This document shows, piece by piece, positions 33,922 to 44,678 of a DNA stretch of 49,610 bases. Position 1 is the stretch's first letter, and every line of letters begins with the position of its first letter. The notes beneath the pieces were generated by a model, which saw only the letters and a program-made list of their open reading frames with translations, searched no databases and was not told the origin of the DNA. The position numbers and the translations under genes were made by a program. The stretch is from Burkholderiaceae bacterium (lineage in GTDB: Bacteria; Pseudomonadota; Gammaproteobacteria; Burkholderiales; Burkholderiaceae_D). Where the stretch lies: assembly GCA_019751755.1 (NCBI GenBank), contig JAIENA010000138.1:1-49610 (forward strand), given 5' to 3'.

Positions 33922-35966
33922 TCGCGTTGCGCTCATTGCGGCAAAAACTGCTGGGCGTGGTGATGCTGTCCACGCTGGTGGCGCTGCTGGTGTCGCTGGC
34001 CACCATCATCACTTACGACTTGCGCGCCTACCACCAGAGCGTGACGGCCGACATGGCGACGCAGGCCGAGCTGGTCGGCCATATGTCGATTGCCGCGCTG
34101 GCGTTCGATGACCAGCGCCTGGCCAAGGAAACCCTGGCGCTATTGCGGCTGCGCCCGAAAGTCAATGCCGGCGCGATCTTCAACGCCAAGGGCAAGCTGT
34201 TTGCCAGTTATGTGGCGCCCGGCCAGGATGAGCATTTTCCCGCCGGCGTGGAGGAGGAGGGCGTGCGTTATGCGGCGGGCAAGCTGACCCTGTTCCGGCA
34301 CATCGTCGACAATGGCGAAGTCCTGGGCACCGTGTATCTGCGGGCCGAATATGAAATGGTGGGCCGTATCGGCGATTACGCCACCATCGCCTTGCTGGTG
34401 ATGCTGCCGGCCATGCTGATCGCTTACCTGATCATGCGCCGCACCGACTTCATCATCACCCGGCCGATTCTCGATATCCGCGACGTCGCGCGCGACGTGA
34501 TTGCCACCGGCGATTATTCGCGCCGCGCCGCCCGCACCAGCGAAGATGAGGTGGCGCAACTGGTCGAATCGTTCAACACCATGCTCAGTGAAATCGAGAC
34601 ACGCGCCAGGGAGCTGGGTGCGCGCAAGCAGGAACTGGAAGCGTCCAACCTGGAACTGGCGCGCGAAGCGCAGCAGCGCGCCGAAGCGCAGCATGAAGTG
34701 ATGCGCCTGAACGAGGCGCTGGAAGAGCGGGTGCATGAACGCACGCTGCAGCTCGAAGTCATCAATGGTGAACTGGCGATGGCGATGGAAGAAGCCAAGA
34801 GCGCCAACCAGGCCAAGTCCGCGTTCCTGTCGTCGATGAGCCATGAATTGCGCACGCCGTTGAACGCCATCCTCGGTTTCGCGCAAATCCTGACGTCCGA
34901 CAAATTGCCCTCGACGCTGGTCCAGAAAAAGGAATTCGCCAGCCATATCCTGAAGTCGGGCCGCCACTTGCTGACGCTGATTAATGAAATTCTTGATCTG
35001 GCCAAGATTGAATCGGGTGCGGTGGCGCTGTCGATGGAACCGGTCGACCTGGGGGAAGTCCTGCAGGAATGCCAGACCATGACGGCGCCACTGGCCGGTA
35101 ATCGCGGCATCCGCCTGCTGTTCCCGCCGGTGTGCTCCATCAACGTGATGGCCGACCGTACGCGCCTCAAGCAAATCCTGCTCAACCTGTTGTCCAACGC
35201 GATCAAATACAACCGCGAAGGCGGCGCCGTGGTGGTGGACTGTTCGATGCAGGCGCCCGATATGGCGCGCTTGTCGGTGCAGGACACCGGCATGGGATTG
35301 AAGCCCGAACAAATCGCCCAGCTGTTCCAGCCGTTCAACCGCCTGGGCCAGGAAACCAGTGGCGAAGAAGGCACCGGCATCGGCCTGGTGGTGACCAAGC
35401 GGCTGGTGGAATTGATGGGCGGCGTGATCGGCGTGTCCAGCAGCCAGGGCGTGGGCAGCATGTTCTGGATCGAATTGCGGGTGGCCGAGCCATTGCGCCT
35501 GTTGCCGGAAGTGGGGCAGGTGATCGCCGAGGCGATGCCGACCGACGGGCCAACGCCGGCGCGTCGCACCACCTTGCTGTATGTGGAGGACAATCCGGCC
35601 AACCTCAAACTGGTCCAGGAAATCATCAGCTTCCGACCCGACTTGCAACTGGTCGCGGCGCCGGATGGCCATCTCGGTATCGAACTGGCGCGCGCGCATC
35701 AGCCGGACATTATCCTGATGGACATCAATTTGCCGGGCTTAAACGGGATCGATGCGCTGAACATGCTGAAAGCCGATCCCGGCACCAGCCACATTCCCGT
35801 CATTGCGCTGACCGCCAATGCCATGCCGCGCGACGTGGAAAAAGGAATTGCGGCAGGATTCTTCCGGTACCTCATCAAACCCATCAATATTGATGAATTC
35901 ACGGACGCTATCAACAGCACGGTGGCGCATCTCGCACACAGAAAGGCCGGTAAGGCAGGAACATGA
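33918..35966 (+). CDS. membrane hybrid histidine kinase with CHASE8-like/HAMP sensor
   Basis: A 682-aa inner-membrane kinase. TM1 is ~12-32, the periplasmic part ~33-152 looks like the CHASE8 sensor of YfiN, TM2 is ~154-174, HAMP ~175-230, a coiled coil ~225-295, HisKA with His309 in MSHELRTPLN, HATPase (NLLSNAIKYN ~423-432; DTGMG; GTGIGL), and a C-terminal REC with acceptor D602. It is flanked and overlapped by yfiR (4 bp) and by the REC-PAS-GGDEF-EAL-REC gene (4 bp), so the three are translationally coupled. Likely role: pass a YfiR-controlled envelope signal to the downstream regulator by phosphotransfer. Confidence 0.92.
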   Translation: MIALRSLRQKLLGVVMLSTLVALLVSLATIITYDLRAYHQSVTADMATQAELVGHMSIAALAFDDQRLAKETLALLRLRPKVNAGAIFNAKGKLFASYVAPGQDEHFPAGVEEEGVRYAAGKLTLFRHIVDNGEVLGTVYLRAEYEMVGRIGDYATIALLVMLPAMLIAYLIMRRTDFIITRPILDIRDVARDVIATGDYSRRAARTSEDEVAQLVESFNTMLSEIETRARELGARKQELEASNLELAREAQQRAEAQHEVMRLNEALEERVHERTLQLEVINGELAMAMEEAKSANQAKSAFLSSMSHELRTPLNAILGFAQILTSDKLPSTLVQKKEFASHILKSGRHLLTLINEILDLAKIESGAVALSMEPVDLGEVLQECQTMTAPLAGNRGIRLLFPPVCSINVMADRTRLKQILLNLLSNAIKYNREGGAVVVDCSMQAPDMARLSVQDTGMGLKPEQIAQLFQPFNRLGQETSGEEGTGIGLVVTKRLVELMGGVIGVSSSQGVGSMFWIELRVAEPLRLLPEVGQVIAEAMPTDGPTPARRTTLLYVEDNPANLKLVQEIISFRPDLQLVAAPDGHLGIELARAHQPDIILMDINLPGLNGIDALNMLKADPGTSHIPVIALTANAMPRDVEKGIAAGFFRYLIKPINIDEFTDAINSTVAHLAHRKAGKAGT

Positions 35967-38596
35967 TGACGCCGATGGACATCCTGAACGCCAAGGTGTT
36001 GATCGTTGACGATCAGGCGGTCAACGTCCAGTTGCTGGAGTACCTGCTGACATCGTCCGGCTATACCGCCGTCAGTGCCACCACCGACCCGCGCGTGGTG
36101 GCGCCATGGCATGAAAAAAACCGCTATGACCTGATCATCCTCGACCTGCAAATGCCGGGCATGGATGGCTTTGCGGTGATGGAGGCCTTGAAGCCGCTGG
36201 AAGCCGACGGCTACCTGCCGGTGCTGGTGGTGACGGCGCAACCGGACCACAAGCTGGCCGCGCTGGCCGCCGGCGCCCGTGACTTCGTCAGCAAGCCGTT
36301 CGATCCGATCGAAGTCTTGACGCGTATCCGCAGCATGCTGGAAGTGCGGCTGATGCACCGCGAAGCGATGCAGTACAACGCGCTGCTGGAGCAGACGGTG
36401 CGCGAACGCACGGCCGACCTGCAGCGTTTCCGCAGCGCCATGGACGCCACCGCCGACGCCATCTTCCTGATCGATTCCGACACGCTGGCGCTGGTTGACA
36501 TCAATGACGGCGCTTGCCGCATGCTGGGTTTTTGCCGTGCCCAGTTGCTGGATCCAGCGCCGGAGCCGGGGGCACTGGCGTCCCCGCCCGCGATCCCGGT
36601 CATGACCCGCATCGGCCTGGCTTCGCGCGACGAACTGGCGCAGCATAGCCGCGCGGCGCGCGATGCGGCCAGCGCCGGCGCGCGCGCGCCGGTCTTGTTT
36701 GAGCAGGATTTGACGCGCCAGGATTTGACGGTGGTGCCGGTGGAGCTGTACTGGCAGGAGCATACGGAGGGCGGCGGCAGCAGCACGCTGATCTGTGTGG
36801 CGCGCGATATTTCCGAACGCCATATGGCGCAAGAGCGGTTGCGCCATATGGCGCATTACGACAGCCTGACCGGCTTGCCAAACCGTACGCTGTTCTTCCA
36901 GACGCTGCGCGATGCGATCGAGTTGGCGCGCGACAAGGCGTGGCGTATTGTCGTGCTGTTCATCGCATTGGACCGTTTTAAGAGTGTCAACGATACGCTG
37001 GGCGCGGCGGCCGGCGATGAACTGTTGCGCCAGTTCAGCACCCGGCTGGTGCAGTGCGTGCGCATCCGCGACACGGTGGGCCGGCTGGGCGGTGATGAGT
37101 TCGGGCTGATCCTGACCATGACGCGCGATCAGCAAGATGCGGTGGCGGTGGCCAATGACGTGCGCGAAGCGCTGCGCGCGCCGTTCGACCTCCATGGCCA
37201 CCAGGCCGCGCTGAGCGCGTCGATCGGTATCGCCATGTATCCGGATGATGCGACGGCGCCGGAAACCCTGGTCAAATATGCGGACACCGCGATGGCGCGC
37301 GCCAAGCTGGCTGGCCGCGACGGTTACCGCTTCTTCACGGCCGGCATGAATGTGCAGGTGCTGGCGCGGCTGGACCTGGAAATGGCGCTGCGCCGCGCCA
37401 TCGATGAGCATCAGTTTGTGCTGCATTACCAGCCCAAGATCAATCTGACCACGGGCCGTATCAGTGGCGTCGAAGCGCTGATCCGCTGGCAGCGGCCAGG
37501 CGTCGGGCTGGTGTATCCGTCCGAATTCGTGCCCATCCTGGAAGACACCGGCCTGATCATCCGTGCCGGCACGTGGGTCATCGACGCGGCTTGCCGCCAG
37601 GTCGCCGCATGGCGCCGCTCACGGGTGGGGCCGGTGCACGTGGCGGTCAATGTGTCGAGCCGCCAGTTCATCGAGGGCGACCTCGAACAGGAAGTGCGGA
37701 CGGCGCTGGCGCGCCACAAGGTGCCGCCGGAATTGCTGGAACTGGAATTGACGGAAACCGCGCTGATGTCGAATGCCGAGCGCACCATCGGCGTGCTGAC
37801 GCGGCTGAAGGCGCTGGGTGTCAAATGCGCGATCGATGATTTCGGCACCGGTTATTCCAGCCTCGCGTATTTACAGCGCTTCCCGATCGACACGTTGAAA
37901 ATCGATATCGCGTTCGTACGCGACATCACTACCAACCCCAACGATGCCGCGATTGCCGTGGCCATCATCAGCATGGCGCACAGCCTGAAATTGCGGGTGA
38001 TTGCGGAAGGGGTGGAAGCGCGCGCCCAGCTCGAATACCTGCGGCGCAACCGTTGCGATGAAATCCAGGGGTTCTTCTTCAGCCGTCCGCTGCCGCCGGA
38101 TGAACTGGGGCAACTGGTGGAAGGCGGCAAGGGCGTGCCGCCGGATTCGAGCCAGTCGGGCGAGCCGCCGCAAACCTTGCTGGTGGTGGACGACGACGTC
38201 AATGTGCTGTCGTCGCTACACCGGCTGTTCCGGCGCGACGGCTACCGCATCCTGACCGCCGTGTCGCCATCCGAAGGGTTTGAATTGCTGGCGTTATATC
38301 CGGTGCAGGTGATTCTGTGCGACCAGCGCATGCCGATCATGAGCGGCACGGAATTTCTCAGCAAGGTCAAGGAAATGTACCCGGACACGATCCGCATCAT
38401 CCTGTCCGGCGATACCGGCGTGGAGTCCGTGCTCGATTCGATCAACCGGGGCGCGATTTACCGCTTTTATACCAAGCCGTGGGACGACACCCAGTTGCGC
38501 GATAACGTGCGGCTGGCGTTCCATCACTATTGGCTGATGCATGGCTCCGGCCGCCGCGCCGGGGATCCGGAGCAGGATCATACGGCGCTGGCGTAG
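35963..38596 (+). CDS. REC-PAS-GGDEF-EAL-REC c-di-GMP regulator
   Basis: An 877-aa soluble protein. REC1 ~11-130 (acceptor D61), coiled linker, PAS ~152-285, GGDEF ~295-460, EAL ~465-720, REC2 ~738-865 (acceptor D787 in CDQRMP). The EAL domain keeps its catalytic set: GVEALIRW, VAVNVSSRQF, ELTETAL, AIDDFGTGYSS, TLKID, AEGVE and IQG. The GGDEF loop is intact (376-380), but the first metal-binding Asp of the DxDxFK segment is Ala335 (IALDRFK), and the usual GH before the second motif is GA. Phosphodiesterase activity is therefore expected to dominate, with the GGDEF domain possibly only binding GTP. REC1 is the likely target of the adjacent kinase. Confidence 0.93.
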   Translation: MMTPMDILNAKVLIVDDQAVNVQLLEYLLTSSGYTAVSATTDPRVVAPWHEKNRYDLIILDLQMPGMDGFAVMEALKPLEADGYLPVLVVTAQPDHKLAALAAGARDFVSKPFDPIEVLTRIRSMLEVRLMHREAMQYNALLEQTVRERTADLQRFRSAMDATADAIFLIDSDTLALVDINDGACRMLGFCRAQLLDPAPEPGALASPPAIPVMTRIGLASRDELAQHSRAARDAASAGARAPVLFEQDLTRQDLTVVPVELYWQEHTEGGGSSTLICVARDISERHMAQERLRHMAHYDSLTGLPNRTLFFQTLRDAIELARDKAWRIVVLFIALDRFKSVNDTLGAAAGDELLRQFSTRLVQCVRIRDTVGRLGGDEFGLILTMTRDQQDAVAVANDVREALRAPFDLHGHQAALSASIGIAMYPDDATAPETLVKYADTAMARAKLAGRDGYRFFTAGMNVQVLARLDLEMALRRAIDEHQFVLHYQPKINLTTGRISGVEALIRWQRPGVGLVYPSEFVPILEDTGLIIRAGTWVIDAACRQVAAWRRSRVGPVHVAVNVSSRQFIEGDLEQEVRTALARHKVPPELLELELTETALMSNAERTIGVLTRLKALGVKCAIDDFGTGYSSLAYLQRFPIDTLKIDIAFVRDITTNPNDAAIAVAIISMAHSLKLRVIAEGVEARAQLEYLRRNRCDEIQGFFFSRPLPPDELGQLVEGGKGVPPDSSQSGEPPQTLLVVDDDVNVLSSLHRLFRRDGYRILTAVSPSEGFELLALYPVQVILCDQRMPIMSGTEFLSKVKEMYPDTIRIILSGDTGVESVLDSINRGAIYRFYTKPWDDTQLRDNVRLAFHHYWLMHGSGRRAGDPEQDHTALA

Positions 38597-38601
38597 GGGC
38601 C

Positions 38602-39564
38602 TTATGCAAAATGGTCAAATCCTTGCAGCCGCAATGCCAGCGCAGCCCCATTCCCATCCACCAGCCGCAATCCCGGCGCCGCCTCAATGACACCCACGCG
38701 CGTGACCTTGGTTCCGCACTGTGCACCCGCCGCGATAATCGCCTCGCGCGACGCGGCCGGTGCCGTGAAGCACAATTCATAATCATCCCCACCCGCCGCC
38801 ATGAAGCGTCGTCGCAGGTCACGGTCCTTGGTGGCCAGCACCGGACCGCAAGGCAGCGCATCGAGATCGAGCGTGGCGCCCACCTGCGATTTCTTCAGGA
38901 TGTGCCCGAGGTCGCCCACCAGTCCGTCCGAGATATCGAGCGCGGCGCGGGCCAGTCGCTGTGACGCCAGCAGCATGCCCAGATCGACGCGCGGCGTGGG
39001 CAGGTGCATGCGGGCGCCGGCCGCTTCCTGTTCGCCGGCCGCCAGCGCTAGTTCGCCGGTATAGCCGGCCAGGGCCAGGCGGGCATCACCGAGTGTGCCG
39101 GAAATCCAGAGATCGTCGCCAGGCTGCGCCGCGTCGCGCCGCAGCGCATCGCCGGGCGCCACTTCGCCAAAAATGGTGATGCAGATCGTGAGCGGTCCCT
39201 TGGTGGTATCGCCGCCGATCAGTTCGCAGTGATGGCGGTCCGCCAGTGCAAACAGCCCCTGCGAAAAGCCGTGCAGCCAGGCCCGGTCGGCCGACGGCAG
39301 CGCCAGCGCCAGGGTGAAGCCGGTGGGGCGGGCGCCCATCGCCGCCAGGTCGGACAGGTTCACTGCCAGGCACTTGTGGCCCAGCCGCTGCGGGTCTTCG
39401 CCGGCAAAGAAATGGCGGCCTTCGACCAGCATGTCCGATGAAATGGCGGTCTGCATGCCTGGCGTGGGCGCCAGCAAGGCGCAATCGTCGCCGATGCCCA
39501 GCACTGCGGAAGTGGGGCGGGAACGGACGAAGTATTCAGTGATGAGGTCGAATTCGGAGAGCAT
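38602..39564 (-). CDS. thiL: thiamine-monophosphate kinase
   Basis: Phosphorylates thiamine monophosphate to the active cofactor thiamine diphosphate. The 320-aa product has the N-terminal FDLITEYF, GIGDDCALLAP, DMLVEGRHF, and the central GGDTTKGPLTI segments of the PurM-like fold. It ends 5 bp from the convergent c-di-GMP regulator. A TACAAT box ends 5 bp before the ATG, suggesting a leaderless mRNA. The usual downstream partner pgpA is absent here. Confidence 0.96.
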   Translation of the reverse strand: MLSEFDLITEYFVRSRPTSAVLGIGDDCALLAPTPGMQTAISSDMLVEGRHFFAGEDPQRLGHKCLAVNLSDLAAMGARPTGFTLALALPSADRAWLHGFSQGLFALADRHHCELIGGDTTKGPLTICITIFGEVAPGDALRRDAAQPGDDLWISGTLGDARLALAGYTGELALAAGEQEAAGARMHLPTPRVDLGMLLASQRLARAALDISDGLVGDLGHILKKSQVGATLDLDALPCGPVLATKDRDLRRRFMAAGGDDYELCFTAPAASREAIIAAGAQCGTKVTRVGVIEAAPGLRLVDGNGAALALRLQGFDHFA

Positions 39565-39569
39565 GCGGC

Positions 39570-39575
39570 ATTGTA
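39570..39575 (-). promoter_or_regulatory. putative -10 box (TACAAT) giving a leaderless thiL transcript
   Basis: The minus strand reads GGTACAATGCCGC directly before the thiL ATG. Transcription would start at or next to the A of the ATG. No Shine-Dalgarno sequence lies between. Confidence 0.4.
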
Positions 39576-39632
39576 CCGAAACCCCGCCGCGCCCCGGTCG
39601 CCGCCAACCATCTCCGGCGGTTGCGGCGCCGG

Positions 39633-39875
39633 TTAAGTGTGGGACTCGTCATCGAACTGCATCGGCGCGTAGGTGACGTTGGGACGGCGTGGGCGGCGCT
39701 GCCGGCGCTCGCAGTATTGCCACAGCATGGCCGATGCGACGGAGGTGCCGGCCAGGATGGCGGCGATGCCGGTGCCTTGCCGGACCCACAGTTGCAGGAT
39801 AAACGTCAGGATAAACGTCAGCGGAAACAGCAGGCGGGAATAGCGCAAGCAGCGTTGCCAGAACAGGGTGCTCAT
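39633..39875 (-). CDS. small two-helix membrane protein, unknown function
   Basis: An 80-aa product with two hydrophobic segments (~14-31 and ~36-53) and a basic, Arg/Pro-rich tail (~56-68). I do not recognise it. Support for a real gene: a good Shine-Dalgarno (AAAGGGA, 5 bp from the ATG) and a membrane-protein composition. The first helix contains a perfect 12-bp tandem duplication (39795-39806 and 39807-39818), encoding TFIL twice. It is upstream of thiL on the same strand. Confidence 0.6.
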   Translation of the reverse strand: MSTLFWQRCLRYSRLLFPLTFILTFILQLWVRQGTGIAAILAGTSVASAMLWQYCERRQRRPRRPNVTYAPMQFDDESHT

Positions 39876-40196
39876 TGCGTCCCTTTCTAAGAAAACAATG
39901 GAATCAGTCTATGCCTGCACGCTGGTGGTGTCCAGCCGGAACAGCGAGGTGAACTTCCCGCTGTTCGCGCGATCTGTTATATGAGACAGCCTATTTTATT
40001 CATGCAATTTCCGCCATAAGAAGGCGTCATATATATGTTTATCCTATTAAGGAATGCGTCATTATATGAAAAATCTATTACAACCTTTAAGTCAATAGTT
40101 TTTCGCCTGAAGTTGGTGAAAATACCTAGGGAATTAGAAGAAGCCCTCTGCTAAAATTTGGTCTTTCCGATAGACAAATAGGAAGGCCGCATCAGC
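39876..40196. other. 321-bp AT-rich regulatory gap upstream of maeB
   Basis: No gene seen. From ~39975 to ~40160 the sequence is much richer in A/T than the rest of the window. It contains near-identical direct repeats GCGTCATATATATG (40024-40037) and GCGTCATTATATG (40056-40068), 32 bp apart (about three helical turns), and a TAAAAT box (40152-40157) 39 bp before the maeB ATG. GGAAGG at 40181-40186 is the ribosome-binding site. Confidence 0.5.
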
Positions 40197-42524
40197 ATGG
40201 ACTCGTCATCTGATAAGAAAGAGGAAATTCGTCAGCAATTGCGACAAGCCGCACTTGAGTATCACGAATTCCCCAAACCCGGTAAGATCAGCGTCACCCC
40301 CACCAAGACCCTCACCAATCAGCGCGACCTTGCGCTGGCTTACTCCCCCGGCGTAGCAGCCCCTTGCGAAGAGATCGTTCTCGATCCCGCTAATTCCTAC
40401 AAGTACACTTCCCGCGGCAACCTGGTAGCAGTGATTACCAATGGTACGGCCGTGCTCGGCCTGGGCAATATCGGCCCGCTGGCGGCGAAGCCTGTGATGG
40501 AAGGCAAGGGGGTGCTATTTAAAAAGTTCGCCGGCATCGATGTGTTCGACATCGAGATCAACGAATTGGATCCCGACAAGCTGTGCGACATCATCGCCTC
40601 GCTGGAGCCGACCTTTGGCGGCGTCAACCTGGAAGACATCAAGGCGCCGGAGTGCTTCTACATCGAGCGTCAATTGCGTGACCGCATGAAGATTCCGGTC
40701 TTCCATGACGACCAGCACGGCACCGCGATCATTGTCGGCGCCGCGATCATGAACGGCATCAAAGTCGTTGGCAAGAACATCAAGGACTGCAAGCTGGTGG
40801 TATCCGGCGCGGGTGCGGCGGCGCTGGCCTGCCTGGACCTGGTGGTGGACCTGGGCTTCCCGATTGAAAACATCACGGTGACCGACCTGGCTGGCGTGGT
40901 CTACAAAGGCCGCACCGAGCTGATGGACCCGGACAAGGAACGCTTTGCCCGCGACACCAGTGCTCGCACCCTGGCCGAATGCATCGCCGGCGCGGACATT
41001 TTCCTGGGCTTGTCGGCTGGCGGCGTGCTCAAGCAGGACATGGTCAAGCAAATGGCGCCGAACCCGATCATCCTGGCGCTGGCCAATCCGAATCCGGAAA
41101 TCCTGCCGGAAGACGTCAAGGCCGTGCGTGGCGACGCCATCATCTGCACCGGCCGTTCGGATTACCCGAACCAGGTCAACAACGTGCTGTGCTTCCCGTA
41201 CATCTTCCGTGGCGCACTCGATTGCGGCGCGACGACCATCACGCGTGAAATGGAAATCGCCGTGGTGCACGCGATTGCCGACCTGGCGCATGCCGAACAG
41301 TCGGACATCGTGGCCACCACCTATGGCATCCAGAACCTGTCGTTCGGTCCGGAATACCTGATCCCGATGCCGTTCGATCCGCGCCTGCTGACCAAGATCG
41401 CACCGGCGGTGGCGCAGGCGGCACTCGACTCCGGCGTGGCGACCCGTCCGATCAAGGACCTGGACGCCTATGCCGATCACCTGCAGCAGTTCGTCTACCG
41501 TTCCGGCACCTTCATGAAGCCGATCTTCACGGTGGCGAAACAAACGCCGGCCGAACTCAAGCGCATCGTGTATGCGGAAGGCGAAGAAGAGCGCGTGTTG
41601 CGCGCGGTGCAAGTGGTGGTCGATGAACGCCTGGCCCGTCCGATCCTGGTGGGCCGTCCGGCCGTGCTGGAATCGCGCGTGCAAAAGTTCGGCCTGCGCC
41701 TGCGTCAGGGCGTTGATTACGACGTCATCAACCCGGATTACGACGAGCGTTACCGCGATTACTGGCAAGAGTATTACAAGGAAACCAGCCGCAAGGGCGT
41801 GACGCAGGAATACGCGCGTCTGGAAATGCGCCGCCGCCACTCGCTGATCGGCGCCATGATGATCAAGAAGGGCGATGCCGACGGCATGATCTGCGGTACC
41901 TTCGGCACCACCGACCTGCACTTGAAATACATCGACCAGGTGCTGGGCAAGAAGCCGGGCGCCAACGTGTATGCCGCGATGAACGTGCTGGTGCTGCCGG
42001 AGCGCCAACTGGCCATTCTCGACACCCACGTCAATGAAAACCCGACGGCGGAACAGCTGGCGGAAATGACGGTGATGGCGGCCGACGAAATGCGCCGCTT
42101 CGGCATGGTGCCGCGCGCCGCGCTGCTGTCGCACTCGAACTTTGGCTCGTCCAACAGCGAATCGGCGCAAAAAATGCGCAAGGCGCTGGGGCTGGTGCGC
42201 GCGCAGGCGCCGGAACTGGAAGTCGACGGCGAAATGCATGGCGATACCGCGCTCGATTCGAAACTGCGCAACTCGATCATGCCCGATTCGTATCTGCAAC
42301 AGGACGCCAACCTGCTGGTGATGCCGAACATCGACGCCGCCAATATCGCCTATAACCTGGTGAAGACGGCGGCCGGCAACGGCATCGCGATCGGCCCTAT
42401 CCTGCTCGGTTGCGCGGCGCCGGTACACATTCTGACCCCGTCCGCAACGGTGCGCCGTATCGTCAACATGACGGCGTTGTGCGTCGTGGATGCTGTGGCG
42501 CAACGTAAGAGCAGCGCTGCCTGA
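40197..42524 (+). CDS. maeB: NADP-dependent malic enzyme with phosphotransacetylase-like domain
   Basis: Oxidative decarboxylation of malate to pyruvate and CO2 with NADP. The 775-aa length is that of the long MaeB form. Residues ~15-430 are the malic enzyme: [37 protein letters not shown] with metal ligands, the [15 protein letters not shown] Rossmann segment, and ALANPNPEI. Residues ~440-775 resemble phosphotransacetylase, a domain with regulatory rather than catalytic function in this family. The gene stands alone, with its own AT-rich upstream region and a strong terminator. Confidence 0.97.
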   Translation: MDSSSDKKEEIRQQLRQAALEYHEFPKPGKISVTPTKTLTNQRDLALAYSPGVAAPCEEIVLDPANSYKYTSRGNLVAVITNGTAVLGLGNIGPLAAKPVMEGKGVLFKKFAGIDVFDIEINELDPDKLCDIIASLEPTFGGVNLEDIKAPECFYIERQLRDRMKIPVFHDDQHGTAIIVGAAIMNGIKVVGKNIKDCKLVVSGAGAAALACLDLVVDLGFPIENITVTDLAGVVYKGRTELMDPDKERFARDTSARTLAECIAGADIFLGLSAGGVLKQDMVKQMAPNPIILALANPNPEILPEDVKAVRGDAIICTGRSDYPNQVNNVLCFPYIFRGALDCGATTITREMEIAVVHAIADLAHAEQSDIVATTYGIQNLSFGPEYLIPMPFDPRLLTKIAPAVAQAALDSGVATRPIKDLDAYADHLQQFVYRSGTFMKPIFTVAKQTPAELKRIVYAEGEEERVLRAVQVVVDERLARPILVGRPAVLESRVQKFGLRLRQGVDYDVINPDYDERYRDYWQEYYKETSRKGVTQEYARLEMRRRHSLIGAMMIKKGDADGMICGTFGTTDLHLKYIDQVLGKKPGANVYAAMNVLVLPERQLAILDTHVNENPTAEQLAEMTVMAADEMRRFGMVPRAALLSHSNFGSSNSESAQKMRKALGLVRAQAPELEVDGEMHGDTALDSKLRNSIMPDSYLQQDANLLVMPNIDAANIAYNLVKTAAGNGIAIGPILLGCAAPVHILTPSATVRRIVNMTALCVVDAVAQRKSSAA

Positions 42525-42561
42525 CAGGGTCATTAGCGGTTAAAATTGTTGCAGTGCACAG

Positions 42562-42588
42562 ACCCCGGCTTCGTGCCGGGGTTTTTCT
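42562..42588 (+). terminator. Rho-independent terminator after maeB
   Basis: ACCCCGGC (42562-42569) pairs with GCCGGGGT (42575-42582), 5-nt loop, followed by a T run and TC. Confidence 0.9.
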
Positions 42589-42647
42589 TGCGCTGTAACA
42601 ATATGTAATTTGTGTAATGCGCCTGGCGTGCTGGCAGGACTCATTAG

Positions 42648-43744
<1,097 letters not shown>

Positions 43745-43745
<1 letters not shown>

Positions 43746-44674
43746 TGGACGCCACGCTGCAATTGCTGTCGCCGCGCCGTGAAGGCGAGGGCAAAACCGC
43801 GCTGGTGACAGGCCTGGCGGGTTTTACGGGCCGTTACGTGGCCGACGAATTGCATGCGGCCGGTTACCGCGTGGTGGGCACCTCCGTGCCGGGCCATGGC
43901 GCAGGCGATGGCTTGCTGCCGATGGATTTGACCGACCGCGCGTCGGTGGCGGCCGTGGTGGCGCACGTGCAACCGGACGTGGTGGTGCACCTGGCGGCGA
44001 TTGCCTTTGTCGCCCATGCCGACATCGGCCAGTTTTACAGCGTCAATGTGATGGGCACGCGCAACCTGCTGGAAGCGCTGGCGGCCCTGCCGAAAAAGCC
44101 GTCCGCGGTGCTGATCGCCTCCAGCGCCAACATTTATGGCAACGCGGACTTGCCGATGCTCGACGAGCAGACCCCGCCCGCGCCGGCCAATGATTACGCC
44201 GTCTCCAAGCTGGCGATGGAATACATGGCGCGCCTGTGGATGGACAAGTTGCCCATCATTTTCACGCGCCCGTTCAATTACACCGGCGTCGGCCAGCACG
44301 AAAATTTCCTGTTGCCGAAAATCGTCGCGCATTTCCGCCGCAAGTCGCCCACCATCGAGCTGGGCAACCTGCATGTGTGGCGCGATTTTTCCGACGTGCG
44401 GATGGTGGCCGCCAGCTACCGCGCCTTGCTCGACCAGGCGCCGGCCGGCCAGGCCTTTAATATCAGTTCCCGCACCGCCTATTCACTGGGCGAAGCGCTG
44501 GCCATGATGAACCGCATCGCCGGTTATGAGATCGACGTGCGCGTCAATCCCGCCTTCGTGCGTGCCAATGAGGTGGTGCGCCTGGTAGGCGACAACACCC
44601 GCCTGGCCGGCGTGGTGGGCGCCATCACACCAGTGCCGCTGGAGCAGACGCTGCGCTGGATGTACGAGGCTTGA
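43745..44674 (+). CDS. rmd: GDP-6-deoxy-D-mannose reductase (GDP-D-rhamnose synthesis)
   Basis: Reduces the Gmd product to GDP-D-rhamnose. The 309-aa short-chain dehydrogenase has GLAGFTGRYV (23-32), SSANIYG (Ser127 region), Y151-x3-K155 and the substrate segment RPFNYTGVGQHENF. It is one base into gmd, so coupled. Fcl-type fucose synthesis is less likely because the epimerase family differs in length and motifs, though this cannot be excluded by eye. Confidence 0.9.
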
Positions 44675-44678
44675 TACC

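Noticed and set aside
40515-42533. 672-codon open frame antisense to maeB
   Set aside because: Composition is that of a reverse-frame shadow, and maeB on the plus strand has full family motifs.
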